A stretch of 64,000 nucleotides of DNA, taken from the NCBI RefSeq assembly GCF_010093595.1, contig NW_022985449.1, positions 307,410 to 371,409 of the forward strand, in the 5' to 3' direction. The notes under the pieces were generated by a model. That model saw only the letters and a program-made list of their open reading frames with translations. It ran no database searches and was not told where the DNA came from. Below are positions 12,131 through 22,814 of this stretch, one piece after another; the first letter of the stretch is position 1; every line of letters begins with the position of its first letter. The DNA comes from Mytilinidion resinicola (Eukaryota > Ascomycota > Dothideomycetes > Mytilinidiales > Mytilinidiaceae). The translations under genes and the position numbers were made by a program.

Positions 12131-14037
12131 CTAGAACTCCCTCTCCCTAACCCTCCCCTCACTCTCATAACTACTCCGCGGCCGACTCGTCATCTCAATC
12201 GCCGTCTCCACCATAATCGGCTTCTGGTCCTCACTCTCGCTCAGTGAACTCGCCTTCCCATCCCTGCCTCCTTTACCCATACTCCCCACATCCCCCAGCA
12301 TCGTTACGACGCCCTCCTTATGGATATCCACGTCCAGCGCCCCGCACGCAATCTGCTGCTCCAAGTCATCGAGGTTGCTCTCCTTCGGCCGCTCCTTCGC
12401 CCACGGCCGCCCCTCAAACACGACATCCATCTCCTCGAGCGTGAAGTTCTTCGTCTCGGGCACCATCAGAAACACCTGGATGAACGCAATCATGTTGAAC
12501 GTGCCGAAGATCATGTACATCTTCCAGTTGATGCTGTACAGCAGCGGCGGGACCGCAAACGCCAGCGCGGCGTTGAAAATCCAGTTCGCCGCCGTCGTGA
12601 TGCTCGTCGCTTTGGCGCGGATGCGGTTCGGGAAGATCTCGGCCGGGTACGTCCAGCTGACGGGGCCCCACGTGGTGGCGAAGGTGGCGACTAGGAGGTA
12701 GGAGCACGCGACGATGGTTTTGGAGACGGGCGGGTTGTCGACAATGTGCCAGCTGAGCGCGGCGTCAGGGGAGTCGGAGCGGAGGACGGGCGAGCCGTAG
12801 CCGGCTTGTAGGGCGCCGGAGATGAAGAGGAGCGTGGCCATGCTGAGGGAGCCGAGAAGAAGCGTCGGGCGGCGGCCCCAGCGGTCGATGTAGAGGATCG
12901 CGGGGAGGGTGATGGCGACGTTGATGATGTATTGGATGCTAGCCGTCAGCAAGGGAGAGCCGATGTTGGCGGATTCCATAATGTAGACTATGTAGTACCT
13001 GTATGAAACTGTTAGCAATGTTTATATAGAAGGATAGCAAAGTAGAATTCATGTAGATGAATTTCAGGTAAGCGAAATGCACGTACATCATTACATTCAT
13101 CCCAGATAACCCGGAGAACATTTGCACGGACGTGCCTATGACGAGCCGCTTCGCCATTTTATGCTCAGCGAGTGCGGCCCATCCAGCTGCACGGCATTCC
13201 TTTTCAAAGCGGAGGGCTTCCTCGATCTCGCGATACTGAGCTAGAACTTTGGGATGTTTGAGGTTGCCACCAGCGTGGAGGTCAGCCAGCACGGTGACGG
13301 CTTCTTCCCAGCGGTCCTGCGACGCGAGCCAGCGCGGAGAGTACGGGAACCACATCAAGCCAATACAGAGGATGAACGCAGGGATAGATTGCAGACCCCA
13401 GGGGATGCGGAAAGCGGCGGTGCTCTGCGCAGGGTTCTTGGCGCCACCGTCCACAAACGAGCAGGCGTACTGGATGAAATACTGGATCAAAATGCCCCAG
13501 GTAATAGCCCATTGCTGGAGAGTGATAATGCGGCCTCGGATTTCCTTGGGGGCGATTTCGGCTTGGTACACTGGTACGATGGCTGATGCAGCACCGACGC
13601 CGACTCCGGAGACGAAGCGACCTATGCATAGAGCTGGAATACCGTTGGCGCCGCTTTGGATGCTGGTGGAAATTAGGATTGAGAAGCTATGAGAAAGGGC
13701 ACGACGTACGCAGATCCCAAAACCCAGAGCAGACATGAGACCTGAATGGCGATTTTACGCGAGAAACGATCCGAGACGAAGGAGGAAGATAAAGCGCCGA
13801 AGATGGAGCCTATGGGCATGGAGGCAGTTATGGAGCCCTGGGTGTAAGAGACAGGGTGGTGGAAATATCTCCTGTAGGACTCTGTCCCCAAAACTCCGCT
13901 CATAGTTGCAATGTCCATGCCGAAAAGGCCGCCGCCTGCGGTTGTCAGCGGCGAATCAATATTGAAACACGGATCGGGATATGCATACCAATGGCAGCGA
14001 AGCCACACACGGCGTAGACATTGGAGATGGTTTTCAT
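12131..14037 (-). CDS. MFS sugar (hexose-type) transporter
   Basis: Plasma-membrane monosaccharide permease of the MFS sugar porter family. Four exons (13989-14037, 13710-13935, 13087-13662, 12131-12998) join in phase to 572 aa. The start MKTISNVYAVCGFAAIGGGL is typical of fungal hexose transporters. Family motifs follow in order: DRFSRK after TM2, GRFVSGVGVGAASAIVPVYQ with the EIAPKEIRGR motif, QQWAITWGILIQYFIQY in TM5, PYSPRWL after TM6, YYIVYIMES and DRWGRRPTLL in the second half, WTYPAEIFPNRIRAKA, and the PETKNFTLEEMD signature. The tail of about 100 residues is hydrophilic and Ser-rich, consistent with regulatory turnover. Exact sugar specificity cannot be read. Intron 2 follows GSA, and the joined product runs into IQSGANG. 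No metabolic neighbours are present. Confidence 0.95.
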
Positions 14038-16163
14038 GCTGGATCACCAGTGTCCAACAACAAGACAGTACGTAGAGCAGAAACACGATAGAGGAAACGG
14101 GAAAGAAGCTCACGAACACATGCGGATGAGGGTCGATTTAGTACAAGCAAGATACGAGCATGGATACGGCATAGATATGGCATGGATGTGGCATGGCCGC
14201 GGCACGGATTGGCGGCGGGCGGTGAAGTGCCGCCGCGAAATGGACATCTCTAACTGGATTGAGAAGCCCTCCCGCTGCATTCTCTGATGTGCGTGCAGTA
14301 GCCGACGCCCCTGAATGCCCATGGCGCGAGGGCAAACCCGGAGAGGCTTGAGAAGAGCACGGCTCCGCCCCAGGTTCGCGCTGCTGTCAGACCGTCGTCC
14401 TGGAGCCGTGAGGCACACGGACAAAGCCAGGACCTCGCAGGACCTCACAGGACCTCGCCCGGGCGAAGGATCGGGCGTGAAGCTTGAAGGATGAACAGGC
14501 CGTTGAGGAGATACAATCGGCTACGAGCATCGATACGGATACACCAGCGGTGATAGGCTGCTGGGCCAGGCACTGGATGCTAAGCATGCGGGCGCCGCGT
14601 CGGGTCAAACGTGTTGTGCGTGGGATCTGCATGGCCGGTGGTGTTGAAGGGAGAACTCGCGACGCATGACTTGCCAGCCGAACAGGGAGCGGGATCGACC
14701 ACATCAATTGGGGGCATGCAGTCCCCGCGGATGCTCGCCGCTTGGTGGAGAAGACGGCATCGCGACGCTTCAGGAAGGCGTTCCATTAACTATAGTGAGG
14801 GGATCATAGGGACGGTGGCGGGGGGCGGGGAGAAGATGTCGGCTTAAGCTTTGGGCCGGGGCCTTTCTTTTCACGACGGCCAGCGCGTGGAGGCGCTGTC
14901 AACGTTACGCACTTAGGGCCGTTTGCTGAGCTATTATTCACAGTTCTCAGGGCACGCGTTCAACCACCCGCTGTGTCCTGACTCGCGCGGTAGGGCAATA
15001 TCGTCGTCCTCTCACGGCACTTTTACAGCTCCGTCCCTGTCAACGTGCCTGGCAACCACATGCATTATGCACCAACCACAGCGAACTGACTCCCTCGGAG
15101 CACACGACTGCAGGCGCGCAGGAACGCGCGAGGAGACCAGGCATCTGGGAGACGTTGTAGGGCCTGATGCCGTGTCAGACGCCCCGCCTACACAGCATCT
15201 CTTCACGTCCGGTGAACATAGCGCTAAACTGAGTCAGTCCTGGTTTCCCTCTTTTCTGGGCTAGTACTTAACCGGCTTGAGGATTGATTGGCTAGAACGT
15301 TGCTATTCCCCCCTAAGGGCGTCCGGAGTTGCTTCCTTATACGGTAAGTCGGTGGCTTGATATTAGAGAGTGACCACCGGACGTAAAGAGATGCTGTAAA
15401 GAGATGCTGTAACGAAACCGTTGTGCCGTCGCCGCTGTGGCTGCCCGCCGTTAGCACGCGACACCACCAAGTCTCCGGGAGCCTCCTTGATCTCCTCGCA
15501 CGCTCTCCTAATGTCGCTATGCACTCAGACCGCCCGCCCGTCTCACCAGCCGCTTTTCCAGCCCCTTCTGCGGCCCCTTCTGCGGCCAGCCTGCCAGCCT
15601 GGGCAAGAATCCGAGCGCTGGGGGTTTCTTTAACCCGCAGGATTCCTCGGCTGCAGCTTCGTTCCACGCCAGACGATGCCGTCCCACTCGTTGACTGCAC
15701 TCACCCGTGCTGTGCCGTCTCTCGACCCCCCTCAATAGCGACATGCCACTGTGTTGATGCACCTGGCGGGGGCGCCTCCGCTATAGTGATCTCGACGGCG
15801 TGTTGAGGCTGGCGGGGTGGCCGGATGGCGCGATACGAGGCTCCAAGCCGCCTCTGGAATCACCAGAAGCTGCCGGTCCGCATGCCCTTCCCCAGACCGG
15901 ACAGGGTGCCACGTGCGGAGGTGACTCGGGTGCTGGGGAGGCCCTGCACTTCAGCTTCAGCTCTGCCTCCAAAGTCTGGATGCAACGCCCGCCCTCCCTT
16001 TCTGGCCTCGTCTGCCTCCCGACTGTCTGCCTGGTCCGACAATCCGTGCCAACTTCCGTGATAAGCTCGTGTCAGTCTGTCAATCCTACTGCCTGTTGCA
16101 ACCTCTCTGCAAACCGTGCCTCAAGTGCCTCACCAGTGCTTACGATCCGCAGAGCACTTCCGC
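14038..16163. other. GC-rich gene-less stretch with short direct repeats
   Basis: Long overlapping frames occur on all strands but none shows a domain, which is usual for GC-rich non-coding DNA. Small repeats are present: three CAGGACCTC units at about 14431-14458, a 14-bp direct repeat (AAAGAGATGCTGTA) at about 15385-15412, and CCCCTTCTGCGG twice near 15570. This span must contain the promoters of the hexose transporter and of RIC8. Confidence 0.4.
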
Positions 16164-17863
16164 ATGAAGACCTTCGCCCTCCCTCGGCCCGTTACCGACG
16201 ATGACATTTCTGCTGCCGGTATGTGAGAATCCGCACGCATTCCCCCATGCCCCACCCCTCATCCTCATGGCCTCTGCTGAGATTTTGCCTGCAGAAAAGC
16301 TGAAGCGTGTCGAGAAGCTGGTCGACGAGCTTCGCGATGACTTTGAGCACATCAATCTGCTGCCTCATGGTAGGTCGTTCAATTGCCCGGCAGCGTGCAT
16401 ACACTGACTCGACGTAGAGCGGAATGCCTACATGGAGCAGCTCAAAGTCTTTGGGCGAAATCCTGACAATGCCGACCCTATATTCACCCCACAGGTACCG
16501 CACTTCTCGAATTATCATGCTTCATTTCAGTGGGACTAAGGGTAACAGGGAATCGAGATCTTGACCCACCACAGCTTCCACAGCACGTCGCTCACTACCT
16601 CCAAAGCAGCTTTGCAATGTTTAGCCAACGCCTTGCTCTCCAAACCGCCCACGCGGCAAATGTTCGTCGACCTAGGCTATAGCGAACGCGCAGTAGGACG
16701 ACTGCGAAAACCGAAGAAAGACGACGAGTTTCTGATGTCCCGCATTCTTTTCCTAACCTCGTATGGGACGACCCAAAGCTTCGAGAAACTGATCGACAAG
16801 CATCGTCTCGCCGATCACATTAATGATGTGAGTGATCGACATCTTCACGATCAACTTTATCTGGACCATCGTTAACAATCCTAGAACATCGAACGCCATG
16901 CCAAGAAGAAACGTCCGACCTCAAAAGACGACGAAGCTCTCTCCGAAACCCTCAAGCTTCTTTTCAACGTCACCCACTTCTGTCCCACCCGCACCAACCC
17001 TTTCTCTAAATCCATCTCACCCATCATGAAGATCCTTTCTCGACGTCCTGTAGTAACACCCCCCTTACTCGCCCCCATAAACTTCCTAATCAACTCCCTC
17101 ATCAACATGGACTTCGAAGACAAAAGCCTCATCAACTCCAACCTCAAACCCTGCGTCGAAGCTCTGATATCAATCCTCGATGTCGCGCTCCGCACCTACG
17201 GCGATACCGAGCTCGACGCAACCGTCACACCCCTCCTAACTCTCCTAAAGCGTCTCGCAAAAGTTTCCCCTCCGCCCGTAATCGCCATCATGAAAGCCTC
17301 CATGCTCCCCGACCCGCCCAAGAAAGGGGTCATCAGCAAAGACCCCGCCCTACTCCACGTGCGGCTGATGGACTACCTCGCCAATCCGCGCTCCACCTCC
17401 CTCTACGACAGCATCAGCAGCCTCTTCTTCGAACTCTCAGGCGGCGACGTGTCGAAATTGACCGGAGAGTTTGGACTAGGCTTCTCCAGCGGGTTCCTCA
17501 TGACCCGGAATATGCAGATCCCAGCGAAGAACTCGAGCGTGAGGAGTAGTGTAGCGAGCATGTCTGATGAGTCGACCAAATCGCGGTCTGTGGATTTGAC
17601 GGGGAGGAAGCCGTTGCCTGGTCTGCCAAAGGACAGGAGTAGTGCGGCGGCGAAGAGGAGGACTAAGGGACAGGGGGAGGAGAAGCTGATGGTGCTTTTT
17701 GATCGGTATGTTCTTGAATATCGGATCTCCAGTGGCAAGGAGCAGTGGCTAATTTATGTTCAGATTGAAAATGACCGACATAACCAACTACGACGACCCG
17801 CGCATGCAAGCGGCCGCTGAAAGCATGGTCGTGGAACTGGACTCGGACGACGATGGGATTTAG
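16164..17863 (+). CDS. RIC8: Synembryn/RIC8, G-alpha guanine nucleotide exchange factor and chaperone
   Basis: Cytosolic armadillo-like protein that activates and stabilises heterotrimeric G-alpha subunits. In fungi it controls growth, conidiation and virulence-related signalling. Six exons (16164-16218, 16295-16369, 16418-16494, 16549-16827, 16885-17705, 17764-17863) join in phase to 468 aa, a normal length. Diagnostic stretches are AYMEQLKVFGRNPDNADPIF, the leucine-rich ALQCLANALLSKPPTRQMFV block, ETLKLLFNVTHFCPTR and the TPLLTLLKRLAKVSPPPV region. The end is the acidic ELDSDDDGI. The start MKTFALPRPVTDDDISAAEK was preferred because it splices cleanly into the conserved first helix. An alternative ATG at 16268 would lie inside intron 1. 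Confidence 0.9.
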
Positions 17864-18440
17864 TCTGTTATCCCCAAAAATCGGCGTTTTGATCCGGATC
17901 TATTTGTGGGAGTTCTATCGGGGAGGAATATCTCGGTGCTGTATACCATTTTGAATCACGGAATCTGGGTATTTTGAAGGTGGATTTCGAATATACATGT
18001 AAACGATAGTGGAATTACTAATAGTTCGTCAGCGGATGTCGTATCCTACCAACTCCCTTTTCACGTCACTCAACACTAACCTGGGGCTTCTCGAGGGTGG
18101 CTATGAGTATCTTAGTGGTATCTTGGCATTCTAAGAGGACGAGCCTACTCATCACCCCCCTTTTTGCTACTCAACCCCCCATTTTGCTGCATATCCCCCC
18201 CCCCCTAGATTTAGCCTAGCTCCGGCCCGTATTAATATTGTTCCACTAATTATTTTCACTCGCTTGTTGGATGCGTAAAACGGCAAGGCTATACAAATCG
18301 GAAAGGATGTATACACAAATTGGAGTGGTGGAGGACCAGCATCACGTGGAGGAACGTCGCATCTCCGGCGAGCTTGTAAGACTACTGCTCGTGCACAACA
18401 AGAGCAGAGTGTTGTAGGTGGGCAGGAACCAACACAATCG
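17864..18440. other. Intergenic, with a poly-C tract
   Basis: This is the RIC8 3' flank. A run of eleven C at 18195-18205 is the only distinct element. A minus-strand frame at 18167-18586 has no family features. Confidence 0.35.
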
Positions 18441-18890
18441 ATGCAGATTGCGACACCGGCCAGCCAAATTACTATGGCAGGTGTCGCTACAGGCACGCCG
18501 GCGGTCGAGCGGACCATTGTAGTATTCAACAATCCTGTACAGTTCACAAATACAGCACCGGACCTCTCCGCCGGCCAAGCAGGCACTCTAACAGCAACCC
18601 AGGGCTCTATTTCCTTAGTCCCTGACAGTCAAACAGCCCTTGAGGATGGCCCTCTGTCTACTCCTGAGGAGGAGGCTGCTCGTGGTGAAGGAGAATCTTC
18701 AGGTGTAAGACCTCGGTACAATGGTGTATACGGCGTTCCTTTCAATTAGCCACTGAGAAGTGGCCATCTGGGTCTGGATCAAATTAGCAGTTCCGAAACC
18801 ATCCATGCTGGCGTCCTGAGTTCCGCTCCTACAAACCAACTCCCTCCATTTCAGGGAATCCACCGGGTGGAGGGGTAGGGGGGTGGGAGT
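18441..18890 (+). pseudogene. Possible coding relic with one in-frame stop
   Basis: The frame from ATG 18441 runs 102 codons to TAG at 18747. It stays open beyond that stop for another 45 or so codons, which include TNQLPPFQGIHRVEG, similar to part of the minus-strand frame at 10509-11159. The sequence upstream in the same frame is Gln/Thr-rich and also open. No domain is recognised. This fits a decayed member of a small dispersed family, or chance open frames inside a repeat. Confidence 0.25.
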
Positions 18891-19528
18891 AAAACAAGAA
18901 AAGGTACTCAGGCATGGCTGGATGGGAGCGGGCTGGAGGGGAGGATCAAAACCCTTCATGCCAAAATCACATGGTGGTGGAGGGGACTGGCGATTCGATC
19001 GTGGAGGAGCAAAATCGAGAAAAGAGGGAGAGAATGGTGTGTGGGTATGGAGGCGCGTGTGTACGATTAGTAATGAGGAGCGTTATGTATGAGGTGGAGA
19101 TGGTGGAGACTAGGATGCGGGCAAGGTGGTGAGCTTTAAGGAGGTAGGAAGGCGAGGTTCGATGATGGTGTTGAGTGGTGCGTATGATCATTATGGGCGG
19201 TAGTTTCGGAAGCCGTGCACGCCCATGTGGGTATTGTTGCAGTGATGTTGAAGAAGACCTCTGCGAAGTACCATCGATCACCGAGCTTGCGGATTTTTGC
19301 AGGATCGAGTCTACCACCAACACTCATGGACAACCTCGACATCAGATTTCGATCCGCCTAGGTGCACCACAAGATGCCCCATGGGGAAGACTCAAGAGTG
19401 AAAGAGAGGATGAGCTTCTTTTATACTCTCAGAAGGAGGAGAGAAAGGGATTATGTCATCTTCACGTGATTAGACGCCTGAAAATGTACTGTACTCTGCT
19501 GAATCTCCATTCTTCATTTGCCGGAAGC
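18891..19528. other. Intergenic, GGTGGAG-rich
   Basis: Purine-rich, low-complexity sequence. A minus-strand frame of 68 codons (19136-19342) follows a TATA-like motif (AGTATAAAAG) near 19420, but its product matches nothing I know. Confidence 0.3.
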
Positions 19529-20800
19529 TCAGCATCTATTCCAAATGACTGTTAGACGAAACACCGTGCTCATCAAGGCTGCAACGCCGAGTATGAGCTT
19601 TCCGACTCTGAACCAGCCCGTGGCCGCGCCAGGAATCATAATGTCAAAGATATCCAACATTATCAGCTTTGCGAACTGCACTGTCTGCTCGCTCCCAGTA
19701 GGACCTCTTTTCTCGCTGCTAGCGTCCGCAACTTTTTCAGTCTTCTCAGAGGTCACGCTTTTCGGATCGATGGGAGCAGCAGTGATGACTCTACTCAAAC
19801 GTATCACGTTTTGTACGATAGATAAGAAGAGGGCGTAGAACCAGAACTTCATGGCTTCTTTGAAGACGGCGCTTGCCCATGGCACTGTCCAGACACCCAT
19901 TGCGTCCAGCTAGGTAATTATTAGCACTTCGTTCACGCGGGTATCTTCTAGAAACGGCTTGGATATGTTGGTGCAGGATAGATTGGGAAACTGCAAACTC
20001 ACTAAAGTGGTGTCTTCAATCAGGATAAACAGTCCCATTGAGCTCCACTTCAGTCTCTCGATCATTCCAAGGACATCGGTTGGATTACCGGATGGTTTTA
20101 GTCCTTTGGCGAAGCATCCTATGAATTTGAAGAACCGAAAGAGTCGGCGAGCTATTGATATAATGAGTTTAAAACAATAAAAGAAGAAAAATAATCGCTT
20201 TGCAAGCGGAAAGTTGATTTGGATTGAATACGCACATATTGCTACTTGCTGGACGAATCTCTGCAACGGCAGCGGATTGACTAAACCGCTTTGGGCGGCA
20301 AGGTAGGTAAAGACAAGGAACTGAATCAGTCGCAGTGTCTTTTCGAGACCATCTTTGTTCCGGAAATATTAGCAATTGCTCCATGGATTTCATTCGTTCC
20401 GGGATTTTCGAGAGTACGCACCACCGTCGCTTGTGAGTCGTCCCACCTTGGCTACAAGGGCGGTAAGGCCCATGTTGTTCAGAACTTCAAGCAAGGACCT
20501 GAAGGTAGGTATACTACAGCAAGCTATCCTCTCATCGAAATAGCAATAGCACAGGTCTTTCTTTGCAAAAGATGGAACATGGAAAATCGGCTCACCGCAA
20601 TTTACCACCCGGCTAGTTCGCATCGGGAGTTCTCGCTCCCAAAAGTAGATGGGCTGATCGGCGATAAGATAGTCTGAAATTTGCCGCGTCGTCCCGTTCA
20701 TGCGAGTCATGATGCCTGGTGTTCGCTCAAGCAGTATCTGGTCCACTAATTCGTGGGTACTCGGAGTACCATTGAGGGAAAGGAAGTAAGACACTATCAA
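19529..20800 (-). CDS. PEX11-family peroxisomal membrane protein
   Basis: Peroxin-11 proteins bind and tubulate the peroxisomal membrane to drive proliferation and fission. Four downstream exons splice in consistent phase: 20422-20498, 20236-20352, 20003-20151 and 19529-19909. They read in order NNMGLTALVAKVGRLTSDG, then GLEKTLRLIQFLVFTYLAAQ, then RRLFRFFKFIGCFAKGLKPS and MIERLKWSSMGLFILIEDTT. After the last intron comes FWFYALFLSIVQNVIRL and a C-terminal KLIMLDIFDIMIPGAATGW helix. These are the usual PEX11 landmarks, and the closest class is the fungal PEX11C group. The 5' exon is less certain. The frame up to 20800 encodes YFLSLNGTPSTHELVDQILL but has no ATG at its limit, and its junction with 20498 needs a phase-2 donor, so the true start may be elsewhere. 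Confidence 0.78.
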
Positions 20801-21020
20801 AGCTATTCATGCTTCTTAATAATATGGAGTCTATGTCAATGGATTTGTTTCAGAATTGTTTCTTCTGAATTCGAAGGTAGGAAGGAAACATGAGACTCTC
20901 GACTGGGCATTGTCCCAAATAGCTTCCGCAATATCAACCCAAGCCTACGAAACCTTTGCCCATACCGACGTGCTCTCTAACCGAAAGCCGCTCTGTTAAA
21001 CTCGAGTTACGTCTCTGCAA

Positions 21021-21876
21021 ATGAGCTGGAAACCCTGGGGATCAAGAACCAATATGGCTTCTGCCGGACGAATGGCCTATGGGAACTCTAATACCCTGGG
21101 ATTCCAACTCTGGCTTCCGAATGCACATACCTACGATAATCGCTTCCTAGCCATTGAGAATGGAGGCATGGCGGGCAAGTATGATACCCTAGCTAACGAA
21201 TTTATGTGGAATATCAACAAGGGATATGCTATCGCTAGGTAAGCACCTCGCTTCAATCTAGCATAGAAGAAGCACAGGTGTTTATGAATTGCAACAGCTG
21301 TGACTCCGGTCACGAGGCTTCTGAAGTCAACAACTTCGGAATTGGTGGGCTTGGATTATCCATCGATTACATGCAGCATACCGGGCAAGTCGAGGCTTGG
21401 GTTCACAATTCTATTGCGATGCATATGCCGACGTCGAGGGAGATTGTAGAAAGTTTCTATGGTGTCAAGCCGGGGTATTCGTATTTCAAGGGATTCTCGA
21501 TGGGTGGCGCGCAAGGGTTTGCTCTGGTACATTGGACTCCAACTCAATTATATCCCTCATGACCTCTCGTGCTCAAGTCTCATGTCATCCAGGCACTTCT
21601 TTGGCCCGACCTCTTCGACGGTATCATCGCTGGATGCCCCGCGAACTGGTACTCTCATCTCATCCTCGACTTCCTCTGGAATACCGTGAAATCACAGGCA
21701 CTCATACTCCCCTCATAACCTGTCACAAGACCACCCATTAACTCAGCAAGGGGCGTGGGCTTCCTCCCCCCGACCAACCCTCGACCTCATCACCTCCGCC
21801 GTAATCAACAAATGCGACCTTCTCGACGGCGTGGCCGAGCGCAAAGATGTCGAAGCTAAAAGTTCAACTAGATTGT
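21021..21876 (+). pseudogene. Truncated tannase/feruloyl esterase
   Basis: Remnant of a secreted tannase-family esterase that hydrolyses gallate or ferulate esters of plant material. Exon-like pieces join in phase across three plausible introns (about 21239-21297, 21530-21591, 21692-21745). They read FLAIENGGMAGKYDTLANEF, then CDSGHEASEVNNFGIGG, then YFKGFSMGGAQGFAL with the nucleophile Ser in GFSMGG, then LFDGIIAGCPANWYSHLILD, and finally INKCDLLDGVAERKDVE. The frame then stops at 21874-21876. Family members are about 500-550 residues. Here the signal peptide and N-terminal strand region are missing, and so is the C-terminal half with the lid and the catalytic Asp and His. I therefore call it a relic truncated at both ends, although the surviving part has intact splice sites and no internal frameshift. 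Confidence 0.72.
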
Positions 21877-22122
21877 AGCGAGTACCTCCAAGTGACCCCG
21901 TGAAGTGTTCAACCTCGAGAAAGGCGGCATAGGGTATGGTTCGGGCTACAGGAGCCAGGGGGACGGTGCAATAAGATAGGCCCAAGAGAGGAGGCTCAAG
22001 AGCGTTCGTCGAGCTTTTCTTTTTCCGACCTTTTGTTGTTTATCTAGGTTGTGTAATACACTTGCAAAGGCTTATCGTACCTCCAAATAGGCAAAGCTTT
22101 TTTCTCTTTCAACACAGGACTT

Positions 22123-22814
22123 CTATAGTTTCGCTTCAGGACTCAGAAATGCAGTACACTCCAACTCAACCAACGCCCCGAATGGGAGTTGATAGACCGC
22201 AACACCTACAAAAGTGGAAGTCAGCTTGCCCGCCTCAAAAGGCTCGAGCATATGGGACAAAATCAACTTACAAGTCCGGCACTACTCTCGCGTCAGCTCC
22301 TTTTCTCTTTCAACCCCAGTAGAAAAGGAAGAACTCACCGGCTTAGGCTCAATAGCTCCAAAAAACTCATCGTACGCCTCATTCATCGTCTTGAAGTGAT
22401 CCATGGTCGTGAGGAAGATGTTCACCTTGACGATGTTCGCTAAGCTGCTGCCAGCTTCCTCGAGCACGGCGACGAGGTTTTGGATGGCTTGACGCTATGA
22501 GAAAGATCAACTCAGTCTAATTACGCTTATGTGATGGTGTCTGCACGACTTACGGTCTCGCTCTTGATACCACCCTCAGCGAGCTTCTTCGTCGCCGGAT
22601 TGACGCCAATGGACCCGGAGCAGTAAACCTAGAGGCGCGTTGCGTCAGATTTGATCCAGAAGTATCTCATGACGGTTTAGAAAGGCTTCATAAAGGATCG
22701 AAATGATTTTAAACGCCAAATATGACTCACCATGCCATTATACTTGATCGCGAGAGAAAATTGAGGCAAAGGCGCGGGCGCCTTCGTCGTGGATACTGCT
22801 TGCTTGGATGCCAT
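22123..22814 (-). CDS. RidA/YjgF/UK114-family protein
   Basis: Members of this small trimeric family hydrolyse reactive enamine/imine intermediates released by PLP enzymes; fungal relatives act in cytosol or mitochondria. Four exons (22731-22814, 22554-22628, 22339-22494, 22123-22233) are all in phase 0 and give 141 aa. Seen in order: MASKQAVSTTKAPAPLPQFS, VYCSGSIGVNPATKKL (usually YxSGQIG), RQAIQNLVAVLEEAGSSLAN, VKVNIFLTTMDHF, NEAYDEFFG and GVAVYQLPFGALVELECTAF. The third intron falls at IEPKP. The expected Arg of the KPxR(S/T)CV motif, which binds substrate carboxylate in catalytic RidA, is not present in this model: the joined sequence reads KPAGKLTSTFVGVAV. That suggests either a non-deaminase Rid subtype or a wrongly placed acceptor. 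Confidence 0.9.

Noticed and set aside
12131..17863. Possible catabolic cluster of sugar transporter with neighbours
   Set aside because: The flanking genes are RIC8 and an unknown protein; no catabolic enzyme or regulator is adjacent.
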